A DNA stretch of 64,000 bases from RHLJ01 sp965222205 (GCA_965222205.1 OZ244932.1:1984001-2048000), one strand, 5' to 3'; positions 54,722 through 63,660 are shown, numbered from the stretch's first letter. Made by a program: numbers and translations. Notes: generated by a model not told the origin, from the letters alone.

Positions 54722-55374
54722 AATGACCTCTTGAAGAAATTAATATCCTCAGTCCTGATCTTTGTATATCGTTCGGGATGCCACATAATGGCTTTTATAT
54801 TAAAAGTTTTATGTGATAAGCCTTCAACCTCGTTCAGATAAAGTGCTGTAGGTGAAAAGTCTTCGGCAAGGTCAGAAATAGTCAGGCCAAAATTATGATA
54901 AGAATTGACCTGTGCATTTTGGCTGTAGATATCAACCCATTCTTTAAATTTAACTGCGTGAGTTTTTGCCACATGTATATCAGGATCGACTTTTGATAAA
55001 AGCCCTCCAAAATAGACGTTTATAAATTGAAGTCCTCGACAAACTCCAACTAAGGGTTTCTCCTTGGAAATAGCCCATTTCAGCAAAGCTAACTCAGTTT
55101 TATCTCTTTCATAAGCAATATCATCTTCTTCAATACTTTTACCTTTTACTAAATCTTGACTTTTTATACCAATATTGTTTCCTCCCGAAAAAATCAATCC
55201 ATCAATTTCTAACTCCTCAACATACCGGGCAGGATCTTTTAGATTATTCGGAATCGGAATCAATATTGCCCCTAAAGCATCAGCAAAGTCGTACCAGCGT
55301 TGATCAAGAACATCTCTTCGTTCTTTTATTCGTTCAGCAAAAACAACTCTTTGTGTGATGCCAAGTCTCTTCAT
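54703..55374 (-). CDS. Class I glutamine amidotransferase-like hydrolase, gamma-glutamyl-CDP-amidate hydrolase candidate (Cj1417-like)
   Basis: The ATG at 55374 overlaps the upstream kinase stop as ATGA and gives 223 residues. The catalytic triad is present: C102 in VGVCRGLQF, H199 and E201 in MWHPER. FSGGNNIG forms the oxyanion region. By general annotation it would be a PuuD-like gamma-glutamyl hydrolase. In C. jejuni, Cj1417 of this fold releases glutamate from CDP-glutamine to leave cytidine diphosphoramidate. Direct coupling to a glutamine-kinase-like gene makes that role the best fit here. It is cytosolic, with no signal peptide. Confidence 0.78.
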   Translation of the reverse strand: MKRLGITQRVVFAERIKERRDVLDQRWYDFADALGAILIPIPNNLKDPARYVEELEIDGLIFSGGNNIGIKSQDLVKGKSIEEDDIAYERDKTELALLKWAISKEKPLVGVCRGLQFINVYFGGLLSKVDPDIHVAKTHAVKFKEWVDIYSQNAQVNSYHNFGLTISDLAEDFSPTALYLNEVEGLSHKTFNIKAIMWHPERYTKIRTEDINFFKRSLCLNSK

Positions 55375-58300
55375 CCCAAAATCTTGATTTGTTTGTTGAC
55401 ACAATTCAGCTCAATATTATTTGCATCTTTTAGTCGATTGTACCATTCCTCTCCACATCCTATGGCTGCGGGAAGGCCAAATTCAGCACATCGTATCGTC
55501 ATGTGGGATGCAGCTCCCCCATATTTAGTTATCAGCCCTTTTATTGGGTGAAGGAATATCCAATCATAACCAGGATCAGCACCCTCAGTCAAAACAATTT
55601 TTCCTTCAAGTTCTGCTTTATCAGTTATACCAGTAAGCTTACATACTTGAGAAGTAACTGTTTTAGAAGTAACGTAATTAGGTTCTGCTACATTATGTTC
55701 AATTACGTCTAAATCATCAGGAGATGTGATAAGTTGTGGAGTTTCGATTTTATTCGATTCCTGATGCCAGTTTTTTCCTTCCTGAATCTTCTGTTTTACA
55801 TATAGTAGAGGCTCTCTTGCTACAGTAAATTTATTCAAATGAAGAATATCTTCTATAAAAAGATGAGAAAGATCTTCTCTTTCGAAACCATATTCTTTAC
55901 CCCATTCAACAATTAAACCTAAAACCTCATCAAGGTTTTTGGTGAACTGAAATTTTGCATATTCTCTTCCGGCGGTAGCTTCTCTAATAAATCTCAAAAG
56001 CTGATCTACTCTTGTATTTAGTCCCATTTGGGCGATCTGCTCTTCAATTTTCCCTAATGTTTCATCATCAAACTCAAAGGATGTAGATGTATCAGAACTG
56101 GTGACACTTGCCGTGTTATTTGCGGAACCTGTTGGAAAATAGTATTCCGGCTTTTCACTGTAACTGTAAGATGTGATGTCGTAACTTCCGGGACGTAGAT
56201 GTCCGTATTGCTTTAAAAATGATTTCTGATCCTTGTTTCCAGTGAGCACCTTATTCATATCTTCTACAAGCTCTCCGGCTACTGTTTCAACAGAATTTAA
56301 AAAATCATCTTTTTGTTTTTCAGTAATGATTCCCTTGCTAACAAATCCACGAAGCATAGAGGATGCAATAAATCCATAGCGAGCCAAAATTGAAAATGGA
56401 ATAGTTCCGAATTCAATGCAGTCATCTAAAAGAACCTGAACCAGATTTGGAATATCTTCATTTTTATAATCCTGCTCCAGAAGTTTTTCTCGGCGAGGAT
56501 TCAACTTTTCTGTTTGCTTGATCAGATTCTGAACAGAATTTTCTTCACCAATAATTGCTGTTTCAGTTAGGGTTTTGAGAGCCTCTTTCAGCTTTTCTAT
56601 CTCTTTATTATCAAATCCTGCACTAATTAATCGCTTTGTATGATTATCAAAATCAGGTGTGAAGCAAGTAATTACTATATCGAACTCAACTTTATCATGA
56701 AAATGAGGGTTTTTCTTTAAACGGTCTATGTAGTGATTAACTAATTTGTCTGACAGTTCTTCATTTATTCCGGCTGGTATTAAGTTATTAAAGCTGTTTC
56801 TTACATCTATATATGGATGTCCTCCAATACAGAATAATAGTTTTTCAGGTACAGGATTATGATATCCCATTTTTCCCCTGGCTATTCTCCACGCAGAATC
56901 AGTTATTAAATATTGATATAACGAAACCGCTAATGGATTAGGCCTCACTCCGATCATCTCTGCTGGATTCCAGTCGGGCATATCTGCCAATACTGTTGTA
57001 TTTCCAAATACATGCGGATAATTTCTTAGCCTATTTGAAATCTTAGATTTTGCTTCATCTATTCTACGGTGAAAATCTACTGCTTCACCTAAACCAGTAT
57101 GAGTTGTAATAGGTCGCACCTGAACAATATAGAGCGTATCACTTTCTGTTAATACAAACTCAACATCAAGTGACGAATAGCCAGTTATTGTCTCAAGTTC
57201 TTCCAGTGCATCTAATACCTTTATAATTCTCTTATCAGCTGGCTTCGATCGTGCTTTTTTATAAACTGTTATAGACTTAGAATCTGAACTTGAACCCGAA
57301 GTTACAGTATCCGTTCTCTTTGACTTATCATCATAATTCACTAAGTAGTAAGGAGTTCCATTTTCAAGATGTTTTGAAAAGGCAACTCCACTCATTGCTA
57401 CATCTTTAATAAAAGGCTGAATGAGTACCTGATTAGCTGGATTATATTCACCTGAACCATTTTCTCTGAAACCACTAATTACATCTTCAATTGAATTTTT
57501 AAGTTCACTTCTATTATTTGAATTTACATCAGCAATACTAAGAAATGCGCCTGCTTGTGAAGAATCCCATGAATCTTCTTCTAAAGAACTACTTCTGACA
57601 ATTAAACTTTTACCTTTAAATTGATCTTGCACATTTTTCAATATCTTTTCTGAATCTTCTTCCCATTCCTGTATTGGAAAATGCAGCTGATCAGTAATAA
57701 CAGACTTCTTTACAAAAGGTTGAATTCGCTCGAGTGTCTCTGCTTTTGTGCCAAATACAAATCTTGATAAATCATTATTTGAATCAAGTTCAGCCCATAA
57801 ACCATTATGGTTAAACGTTGAAATTTTCACTTTCAACTCATCTTTAATGAACCATAAAAGGTCTGTTAAACTATCTTTATCACTGATTTTTTGATCCTTA
57901 GTTTGATAGTCTAACAACTCACTATTTAGTTTTTCAAGTACTTCTTTCTTTAGAAACGTTAAACCAGAAAACTGCGCATCAGCCTCATTTGGTAAAATAG
58001 AATTTCTCCCTACTTTTTCAACACAGTTTTTTTTTATAGTCACTTTTTCAGCATTTAATTGAAGCTGAGAACTTACTAGCCGTTCCTTCCAATTTGAGTC
58101 AACCCCTACTGTTATTGGCATATCAGATTGTAGAAGATCTGAAAATACCTTTGGTCTAAATACGGTATCCGCATATAAGAGTAAGACGTCTCCACCTTTC
58201 CAGTTCTCCATTGCATAACGCAATGAACCTACAACATGAGTTTCTTCCCATTTAGGATTAATCACATAGTGCAGATTAGGATATTCTTGAATAATTTGTT

Positions 58301-58478
58301 CGACTTGATATCCACCAACAAACGATATTTGTTCACTTTTTATGCCAGCTTTATCAAGACCGTGAAGAGTCCAATCAAGTACTCGCTGTCCCCTAATTAG
58401 CTTCTCTAAAACTAACTGTGAATCTGATGTAGCTAAAGCGCTTTTTGTTCGTGCTGCACCGAAAATAAATACTTGCAT
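55371..58478 (-). CDS. Nucleotidyltransferase / L-glutamine-kinase-like (PEP-synthase-type) fusion, Cj1418-like
   Basis: A 1035-residue cytosolic fusion. Residues 1-245 resemble a sugar/choline nucleotidyltransferase (LLLYADTVFRPKVF, and WAELDSNNDL near its end), but the glycine-rich G-x-G-T-R loop is replaced by FGAARTKSA. Residues about 255-465 are an ATP-grasp PEP-synthase N-domain (IVRSSSLEEDSWDSSQAGAF; DTLYIVQVRPIT). A long helical middle follows. The C-terminal phospho-His domain has GGAASHMTIRCAEFGLPAA with H992. There is no PEP/pyruvate-binding TIM barrel, so it is not a PEP synthase or PPDK. C. jejuni Cj1418, an L-glutamine kinase, has the same ATP-grasp and phospho-His plan. It overlaps the Cj1417-like gene by ATGA. 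Confidence 0.78.
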   Translation of the reverse strand: MQVFIFGAARTKSALATSDSQLVLEKLIRGQRVLDWTLHGLDKAGIKSEQISFVGGYQVEQIIQEYPNLHYVINPKWEETHVVGSLRYAMENWKGGDVLLLYADTVFRPKVFSDLLQSDMPITVGVDSNWKERLVSSQLQLNAEKVTIKKNCVEKVGRNSILPNEADAQFSGLTFLKKEVLEKLNSELLDYQTKDQKISDKDSLTDLLWFIKDELKVKISTFNHNGLWAELDSNNDLSRFVFGTKAETLERIQPFVKKSVITDQLHFPIQEWEEDSEKILKNVQDQFKGKSLIVRSSSLEEDSWDSSQAGAFLSIADVNSNNRSELKNSIEDVISGFRENGSGEYNPANQVLIQPFIKDVAMSGVAFSKHLENGTPYYLVNYDDKSKRTDTVTSGSSSDSKSITVYKKARSKPADKRIIKVLDALEELETITGYSSLDVEFVLTESDTLYIVQVRPITTHTGLGEAVDFHRRIDEAKSKISNRLRNYPHVFGNTTVLADMPDWNPAEMIGVRPNPLAVSLYQYLITDSAWRIARGKMGYHNPVPEKLLFCIGGHPYIDVRNSFNNLIPAGINEELSDKLVNHYIDRLKKNPHFHDKVEFDIVITCFTPDFDNHTKRLISAGFDNKEIEKLKEALKTLTETAIIGEENSVQNLIKQTEKLNPRREKLLEQDYKNEDIPNLVQVLLDDCIEFGTIPFSILARYGFIASSMLRGFVSKGIITEKQKDDFLNSVETVAGELVEDMNKVLTGNKDQKSFLKQYGHLRPGSYDITSYSYSEKPEYYFPTGSANNTASVTSSDTSTSFEFDDETLGKIEEQIAQMGLNTRVDQLLRFIREATAGREYAKFQFTKNLDEVLGLIVEWGKEYGFEREDLSHLFIEDILHLNKFTVAREPLLYVKQKIQEGKNWHQESNKIETPQLITSPDDLDVIEHNVAEPNYVTSKTVTSQVCKLTGITDKAELEGKIVLTEGADPGYDWIFLHPIKGLITKYGGAASHMTIRCAEFGLPAAIGCGEEWYNRLKDANNIELNCVNKQIKILG

Positions 58479-58490
58479 TATAAATGTCTT

Positions 58491-59825
58491 TTATGCTTTA
58501 ATAATATGATTATCGCCATTAGTCTCAATTCCTTGCATCACATTCCTTGTATCCACAACACACTCACTCCACTCAGCTAGTACAGCAAAATCAATATTGG
58601 AATGATCCGTAGAAATGATCACCACATCATAGAGTGAGATCGTCTTTTTGCTCCAATCAACAGACCTTGTCCCCGCCCACTCAGCATGGTCCCGATTATC
58701 AGGAATCACAGGAAGATAAGGATCATAATAAGAAACTTCCGCTCCGTTTTTTTTTAGCAGTTCAAAAATCTTAAAGGTCGGAGACTCTCGCATGTCATCT
58801 ACATCTGGTTTGTAAGCTAGACCTATAACCAACACCTTGCTACCATTCATGGCTTTTTTATGTCTGTTTAAGGCAAGAATAGTGCGATCTACCACATAAC
58901 GTGGCATATCGGTGTTTATCTCACCTGCAAGCTCAATGAAACGGGTGTTTCTTTCAAACTCCCTAGCTTTCCAGGTTAGATAAAAAGGATCTATAGGAAT
59001 ACAGTGTCCACCCAATCCGGGACCGGGCGTAAATTTCATAAAACCAAAGGGCTTGGTAGCCGCAGCTTCGATCACTTCGTGCACATCAATATTCATAGCC
59101 TCGTACACCACCTTCAACTCATTCACCAGAGCTATATTCACCGAGCGGAAGATGTTCTCTGTCAGCTTCACTGCCTCGGCTGTTTTGCAGTCCGAAACGG
59201 GTACGGTCTGCACAATCGCGGTATCGTACACGGCTAATGCTAATTTCAGGGCTTCCTCTCCATGTCCCCCCACTACTTTAGGGATCTTAGCGGTATTGAA
59301 ATCCGGGTTGCCCGGGTCTTCGCGCTCGGGGCTATAGGCTACGTAAAAATCTTTGCACGCTTTCAGTCCGGAGTTTTTTTCCAGGATTGGGATCATCAAC
59401 TCCTCGGTGGTCCCTGGCCAGGTAGTAGATTCGAGGATAACAAGTTGCCCCTTGCGCAGGTGTTTTGAAATGGTTTCAGTAGTATGCTCCACATAACTCA
59501 TATCCGGCTCACGATGCTGGTTTAAAGGGGTTGGCACGCATAACAAAATCGCATCAGCTTCATCAAGGCGGGAGAAATCGGTGGTGGCATCCGCTATATC
59601 TGACTTAGCAAGTGCTTCCATCATTTTGGATCCCAAGTGTTTAATGTAAGGAACACCATTTTTAAGATTTTCTACTTTTTCAATGTCTATATCATACCCA
59701 ATCACTGGCATGCCTTGCTGATGGAAGGTCCACATAAGGGGAAGGCCGACATATCCTAGTCCAACTATGCCGATGGTATAGGTTTTCTCTTCTATTTTAC
59801 TAAACAGGTTTTCGAATTGGTTCAT
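58491..59825 (-). CDS. UDP-N-acetylglucosamine 6-dehydrogenase-like enzyme (WbpA/WecC type)
   Basis: A 444-residue nucleotide-sugar dehydrogenase with VGLGYVGLPLMWTF at the NAD loop, LESTTWPGTTEEL, and GPGLGGHCIPIDPFYL carrying the catalytic Cys. The G-H-C-I-P form marks the WbpA/WecC/VipA group acting on UDP-HexNAc, unlike the ugd gene at 39078. It should make UDP-GlcNAcA, the substrate of the WbpB/D/E-like set at 36-39 kb. Its base composition is visibly richer in GC than the AT-rich genes downstream, so it may belong to the conserved frame of the locus rather than the exchanged centre. Confidence 0.9.
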   Translation of the reverse strand: MNQFENLFSKIEEKTYTIGIVGLGYVGLPLMWTFHQQGMPVIGYDIDIEKVENLKNGVPYIKHLGSKMMEALAKSDIADATTDFSRLDEADAILLCVPTPLNQHREPDMSYVEHTTETISKHLRKGQLVILESTTWPGTTEELMIPILEKNSGLKACKDFYVAYSPEREDPGNPDFNTAKIPKVVGGHGEEALKLALAVYDTAIVQTVPVSDCKTAEAVKLTENIFRSVNIALVNELKVVYEAMNIDVHEVIEAAATKPFGFMKFTPGPGLGGHCIPIDPFYLTWKAREFERNTRFIELAGEINTDMPRYVVDRTILALNRHKKAMNGSKVLVIGLAYKPDVDDMRESPTFKIFELLKKNGAEVSYYDPYLPVIPDNRDHAEWAGTRSVDWSKKTISLYDVVIISTDHSNIDFAVLAEWSECVVDTRNVMQGIETNGDNHIIKA

Positions 59826-59995
59826 TTACAGTTTTTCGGCTATAAGAATAAATGTTTTTTTATTTAACTTATACATGTACTGAAAGCACCTTAGGGATAA
59901 TTTTTTTATCTTTGCTAATCCTAAAAATCTTTAAAATCATTGTGCAAATTTTGGCTTTTCAATATTCTCTTTGGAACAATCTTTTATAAGACTAG

Positions 59996-61201
59996 TTATG
60001 ACTTGGAACCGAAAGGATTGGATTCCAAAAATTGACGGATGAAAATCCAACCGATAGAAGCGATTCCGCTTAGCATCACAAATACAATGAGGATCATGGC
60101 TCCACTCGTCTCATCATTCACCGGAACTTGTACCGGTTGCAAGACTTTAAATACAGGAGTTTCTTCCTGCACTTTTAATTTTGCCTCTTCATACTGTTGT
60201 GTAAGAGAATTATATAGATTAAAAGCTAGATCATATTCAGAATTTAATCGTTGTTCTTCAGTGCGAGCTTTTGCTGTTAAATTACCTTGGTTGCTATCTC
60301 TGAATTCCGCAAGTGCAAGTTGTGCTTTTTGAAAACGGTTTTCTGCTTTAGCTAATTGTTCTTCTATAAATTCTAAATCTCTAAGAACTTTTTCTGTACG
60401 ATATTCTGTCAAGTAAACAGTTAGCTCCTCAATTGCGTATTTTGTTACATATGCAGCTAATTTGGGGTCACCCATCTGAGCTCTAACTGTTACCACTCCT
60501 GATTCGTCATCCAGAATGGCCGTGATTCGGGAACGAAGACTTTCAATTACTGCCATCTCCACCTTGCTCAATTCAACAATCTCTGTTTCTTTAGTGATGC
60601 CAGCACTCGCAACTGTCTCAATGTCCTGAAATGCGCCAATGATCGTACCTGGTAAACCAATAGTAAATTTTTTGATATACCCAAGTGCACCCGGAGACTG
60701 AATTTCTAGATAATACTCATAAAAAGAAGCCGTAGTGTCATAATCCGGAAAATAAAACTCCTCACGGGCCAGCTTATCCTGGAAACTCAAACTTTGTACA
60801 ATTTTTGGATATAAATCTACCCGAATCGCATTACTGGCTGAATTATAGGTTCCTCCTCCACTTAATCCAATTAATCCTCCATATTGCTGTAATAAACTGG
60901 AAGCGCCACCCTGACTTTCGGTGCTATACTCTGGCATGAGAGTGGCATTACTGACGTATTCTTTTGGGCTAAGCAGTGCCACCATCACTCCCAACACTAT
61001 TCCAACTGCTAAAAACCTATAAATTACTTTACGATTGTCCCAAATAGTTTTAACTAGTTCGATGAGGTCAATTTCATCTTTTTCGTAGTCTCCATAAGTC
61101 TGACCAGCAGGCACTAAGCGATATTCCTGAATTGGAAAATCTTCTTCAGAGCGTTTCTTCTTCTTGCTATTTTTGTCGTTATTTTGTTCGTCTGTACTCA
61201 C
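59996..61201 (-). CDS. wzz: Chain-length determinant / polysaccharide co-polymerase (Wzz-like)
   Basis: A 401-residue protein from GTG 61201. After a Lys-rich cytosolic N-terminus come the DEIDLIELVKTIWDNRK motif and a first helix (FLAVGIVLGVMVALLSP), a large periplasmic part with long coiled coil (EQLAKAENRFQKAQLALAEF), the Pro-rich FKVLQPVQVPVND and a second helix (AMILIVFVMLSGIASIGWIF). No tyrosine-kinase domain is attached. It controls polymer length and, with the SLBB exporter, bridges the periplasm. Confidence 0.9.
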   Translation of the reverse strand: MSTDEQNNDKNSKKKKRSEEDFPIQEYRLVPAGQTYGDYEKDEIDLIELVKTIWDNRKVIYRFLAVGIVLGVMVALLSPKEYVSNATLMPEYSTESQGGASSLLQQYGGLIGLSGGGTYNSASNAIRVDLYPKIVQSLSFQDKLAREEFYFPDYDTTASFYEYYLEIQSPGALGYIKKFTIGLPGTIIGAFQDIETVASAGITKETEIVELSKVEMAVIESLRSRITAILDDESGVVTVRAQMGDPKLAAYVTKYAIEELTVYLTEYRTEKVLRDLEFIEEQLAKAENRFQKAQLALAEFRDSNQGNLTAKARTEEQRLNSEYDLAFNLYNSLTQQYEEAKLKVQEETPVFKVLQPVQVPVNDETSGAMILIVFVMLSGIASIGWIFIRQFLESNPFGSKS

Positions 61202-61274
61202 GGTCAGCTCTTAATGGTTAAGCTTTTATGATAAGGAATTACTTAGCGTAAGGAAACCACTTTTGCTTAGGTTT

Positions 61275-63200
61275 TTATAATTCAAAACTATCCATAATTC
61301 TTTCTACTGCTTCTTTCACAGTTATGTCATCTGTATTGATAGTTAATGATGGCTTTTCCGGTGCCTCATGCTCTACATCGTAACCTGTTAACCCAGATAT
61401 TTCACCTTTTTCGGCTTTTTTATACAACCCTTTTGGATCTCTTTGTTTAGCAGTATCTGAGCTGCAGGTCACATGAATTTCGATGAAGTCTGTATCTTCA
61501 GGTAGCATATCTTTGACTGCTTCCCGATCTTTGATATATGGTGATACAAATGTGCACAGAACAATATTACCATGCTCGAAGAATAATCGAGCCACTTCCC
61601 CAACTCTTCGGATATTTTCTCCCCTGTCTTTCGGGCTAAAGCCCAAATCACCATTCAATCCATGTCGAACCTGATCACCATCAAGCAAAACGGTCTGCCT
61701 TCCTTCATCCCAAAGCTTTCGTTCCAGTTCTTTTGCTATTGTACTTTTTCCTGCTCCAGAAATTCCGGTAAACCAAAGTACTTTGGCCTTATGTCCGTTT
61801 CTTTTTTCACGCTCTAATCTTGGAATATTCCAGGGTTCCCATACTACGTTTGGAGAGTGTTGAGTTTTGAGTAATGAGTTTTGAGGGGGCTCATCTTTAG
61901 ATACTGTGGAACCAGCTCTAATCATACCCGCGCCTACCGTTACATTTGAAGCGGGGTCAATAATTATAAAACTACCTGTTCGTTGGTTAATCTGATAGGG
62001 ATCAAAGAATAAGGGCTGACTTGTTTTCAGTTTAACACGACCTATCTCATTCAGCTCTAAATTCTTTGCATCTTCTCTACTTAGTGTATCTACATTGATT
62101 CGATAGAGCAGATCTTCAACAAATACCTGTACCGTTCGGCTTGTATGCTGTAATATATATTGCTTACTGAGCCCCATTGCTTTTTCATTCATCCAGCAAA
62201 GATATGCTTCAAAATCATTCCGTACTGTAGGAACATTATTCTTACGAACGATCATATCACCACGGCTGATATCGATTTCATCTTCCATGGTAAGGGTGAT
62301 TGAATCACCTGCAAAAGCTGTTTCGAGATTTCCGTCCCGGGTCACAATTTCTTTTACTTTTGTGGTAAGACCTGAGGGTAACACTTTTACTTCATCTCCG
62401 GGGCGAATTCGACCTGATGCTACCTGCCCAGAAAACCCTCGAAACGTTCTATTAGGACGAATTACATATTGAACCGGAAGCCTGAAGTCGACTACATTTT
62501 CTCCCGCATCTACTTTTACACTCTCAAGGTGATGGAGTAAAGTAGATCCTTTATACCAATGCGTGTTTTCGCTTTTATCTACTACATTATCTCCTTTTAA
62601 GGCGGAGATAGGAATAAAAGTGATGTCGTTTACATCAAGTTTATGCGCAAACTCATGAAAATCATCTACAATATCATCGAATACCTTTTCATCATAATCT
62701 ACAAGATCCATTTTATTTACAGCTACCACTAAATGTGGAATTCTTAAAAGTGATGAAATAAATGCATGTCTCCGAGATTGAGTTAGAAGTCCTTTGGAGG
62801 CATCTACCAAAATAATTGCTAAATCGGCAGTTGAAGCACCCGTGACCATATTTCGGGTGTACTGTGTATGTCCCGGAGTATCCGCTATAATGAACTTTCT
62901 TTTTGGGGTAGCAAAGTATCGGTAAGCAACATCGATCGTAATCTTTTGCTCTCTTTCTGCCTGAAGACCATCAGTCAAAAGAGCCAGATTAACTTCTTCT
63001 TCCCCGCTACTCTTACTGGTTTTTTCGATGGCTTCCATCTGATCTTCAAAAATGGATTTTGAGTCATAAAGTAAGCGGCCAATTAGTGTACTTTTCCCAT
63101 CATCCACACTTCCTGCTGTTGTAAACCTGAGCAAGTCCATGTCGAGGTACTTATTCTCTTCGTAATCCTTAGTTTTTATTTGAACTTTATTTGAACTCAT
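61275..63200 (-). CDS. cysNC: Bifunctional sulfate adenylyltransferase subunit 1 / adenylylsulfate kinase
   Basis: A 641-residue fusion. CysN (1 to about 435) is a translation-factor-like GTPase with GSVDDGKST at 30-38, DTPGHTQYTRNM and NKMD. CysC (about 470-641) has the kinase P-loop FTGISGAGKST and LLDGDQVRHGL. CysN with CysD makes adenylylsulfate, and CysC phosphorylates it to PAPS for sulfation or assimilation. A linker at about 439-449 is encoded by a low-complexity repeat seen elsewhere only between genes. Placement at the head of a capsule locus suggests PAPS for a sulfated polymer, though no sulfotransferase is in view. The CysC domain is also the family of C. jejuni Cj1415. Confidence 0.95.
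   Translation of the reverse strand: MSSNKVQIKTKDYEENKYLDMDLLRFTTAGSVDDGKSTLIGRLLYDSKSIFEDQMEAIEKTSKSSGEEEVNLALLTDGLQAEREQKITIDVAYRYFATPKRKFIIADTPGHTQYTRNMVTGASTADLAIILVDASKGLLTQSRRHAFISSLLRIPHLVVAVNKMDLVDYDEKVFDDIVDDFHEFAHKLDVNDITFIPISALKGDNVVDKSENTHWYKGSTLLHHLESVKVDAGENVVDFRLPVQYVIRPNRTFRGFSGQVASGRIRPGDEVKVLPSGLTTKVKEIVTRDGNLETAFAGDSITLTMEDEIDISRGDMIVRKNNVPTVRNDFEAYLCWMNEKAMGLSKQYILQHTSRTVQVFVEDLLYRINVDTLSREDAKNLELNEIGRVKLKTSQPLFFDPYQINQRTGSFIIIDPASNVTVGAGMIRAGSTVSKDEPPQNSLLKTQHSPNVVWEPWNIPRLEREKRNGHKAKVLWFTGISGAGKSTIAKELERKLWDEGRQTVLLDGDQVRHGLNGDLGFSPKDRGENIRRVGEVARLFFEHGNIVLCTFVSPYIKDREAVKDMLPEDTDFIEIHVTCSSDTAKQRDPKGLYKKAEKGEISGLTGYDVEHEAPEKPSLTINTDDITVKEAVERIMDSFEL
61855..61885. repeat. 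GAGTGTTGAGTTTTGAG-type repeat inside cysNC
   Basis: GAGTGTTGAGTTTTGAG followed by TAATGAGTTTTGAG is the same low-complexity family as the intergenic copies at 38882-38910, 39037-39060 and 63634-63660. Here it lies in frame in the CysN-CysC linker. Confidence 0.65.
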
Positions 63201-63215
63201 AATAGTTCTTAGTGA

Positions 63216-63572
63216 TTAATTATTAGTGTTTAGTTGGCTTGTTTTCACGATAGAGGTGAGTAGCTTTACAAGCTCTAAGCACTTTTCGTATTCTTTACTA
63301 ATATTAATATTAATAGAATTACTTTCGTCTATTAACCTTAACCAGAACAATGATTCCCGAGCTTCTTTAGATGCAATACTCATCTTATGAATAAAATCTT
63401 TCTTCGAAATTGCAGCGCCAGCTTCATTTACATTTGCACCTACTGAAGTACCTGACCTTATTATCTGTCTGGATATATCAAATAGTTTTATTTCATTAAG
63501 TTTTTGATGTAATTCAATAACCATTAACGCAAATTCAAAACTCTTTTTATAAATCGGACCTTCATTTTTCAT
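63216..63572 (-). CDS. Four-helix bundle protein (S23/23S-IVS type)
   Basis: A 118-residue all-helical protein with the family pattern YKKSFEFALMVIELHQKL, SGTSVGANVNEAGAAISKKDF, ASKEARESLFWLRLI and a final leucine-rich helix. The family (TIGR02436) is found within 23S rRNA intervening sequences and, often, as single genes dropped into unrelated operons; its function is unknown and it may bind RNA. Here it separates cysD from cysNC, which are normally adjacent, and low-complexity repeat words lie on both sides. An insertion event is the simplest reading. Confidence 0.88.
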   Translation of the reverse strand: MKNEGPIYKKSFEFALMVIELHQKLNEIKLFDISRQIIRSGTSVGANVNEAGAAISKKDFIHKMSIASKEARESLFWLRLIDESNSININISKEYEKCLELVKLLTSIVKTSQLNTNN

Positions 63573-63633
63573 AGTATTTAACTTAGTTTTTGTTTATAAG
63601 TAAGACCTATTCTAAAGGAACTCCTTACACTAT

Positions 63634-63660
63634 AAACTCATAACTAAGCACTCAAAACTA
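63634..63660. repeat. ACTCATAACTAAGCACTCAAAACT repeat between cysD and the four-helix gene
   Basis: AACTCATAACTAAGCACTCA and following AAACTA lie directly 3' of cysD. A diverged relative (TTAGTGATTAATTATTAGTG) sits at about 63209-63228 on the other side of the four-helix gene, so the insert is framed by related repeat words. Confidence 0.5.

Noticed and set aside
54703..55374. PuuD, putrescine catabolism
   Set aside because: The fold and triad fit, but no other putrescine gene is present, and the gene is coupled to the kinase-like gene in a capsule operon.
55371..58478. Annotating this gene as PEP synthase or pyruvate phosphate dikinase
   Set aside because: The ATP-grasp and phospho-His domains are there, but the C-terminal PEP/pyruvate TIM barrel is absent, an extra nucleotidyltransferase domain is fused at the front, and the context is capsule synthesis.
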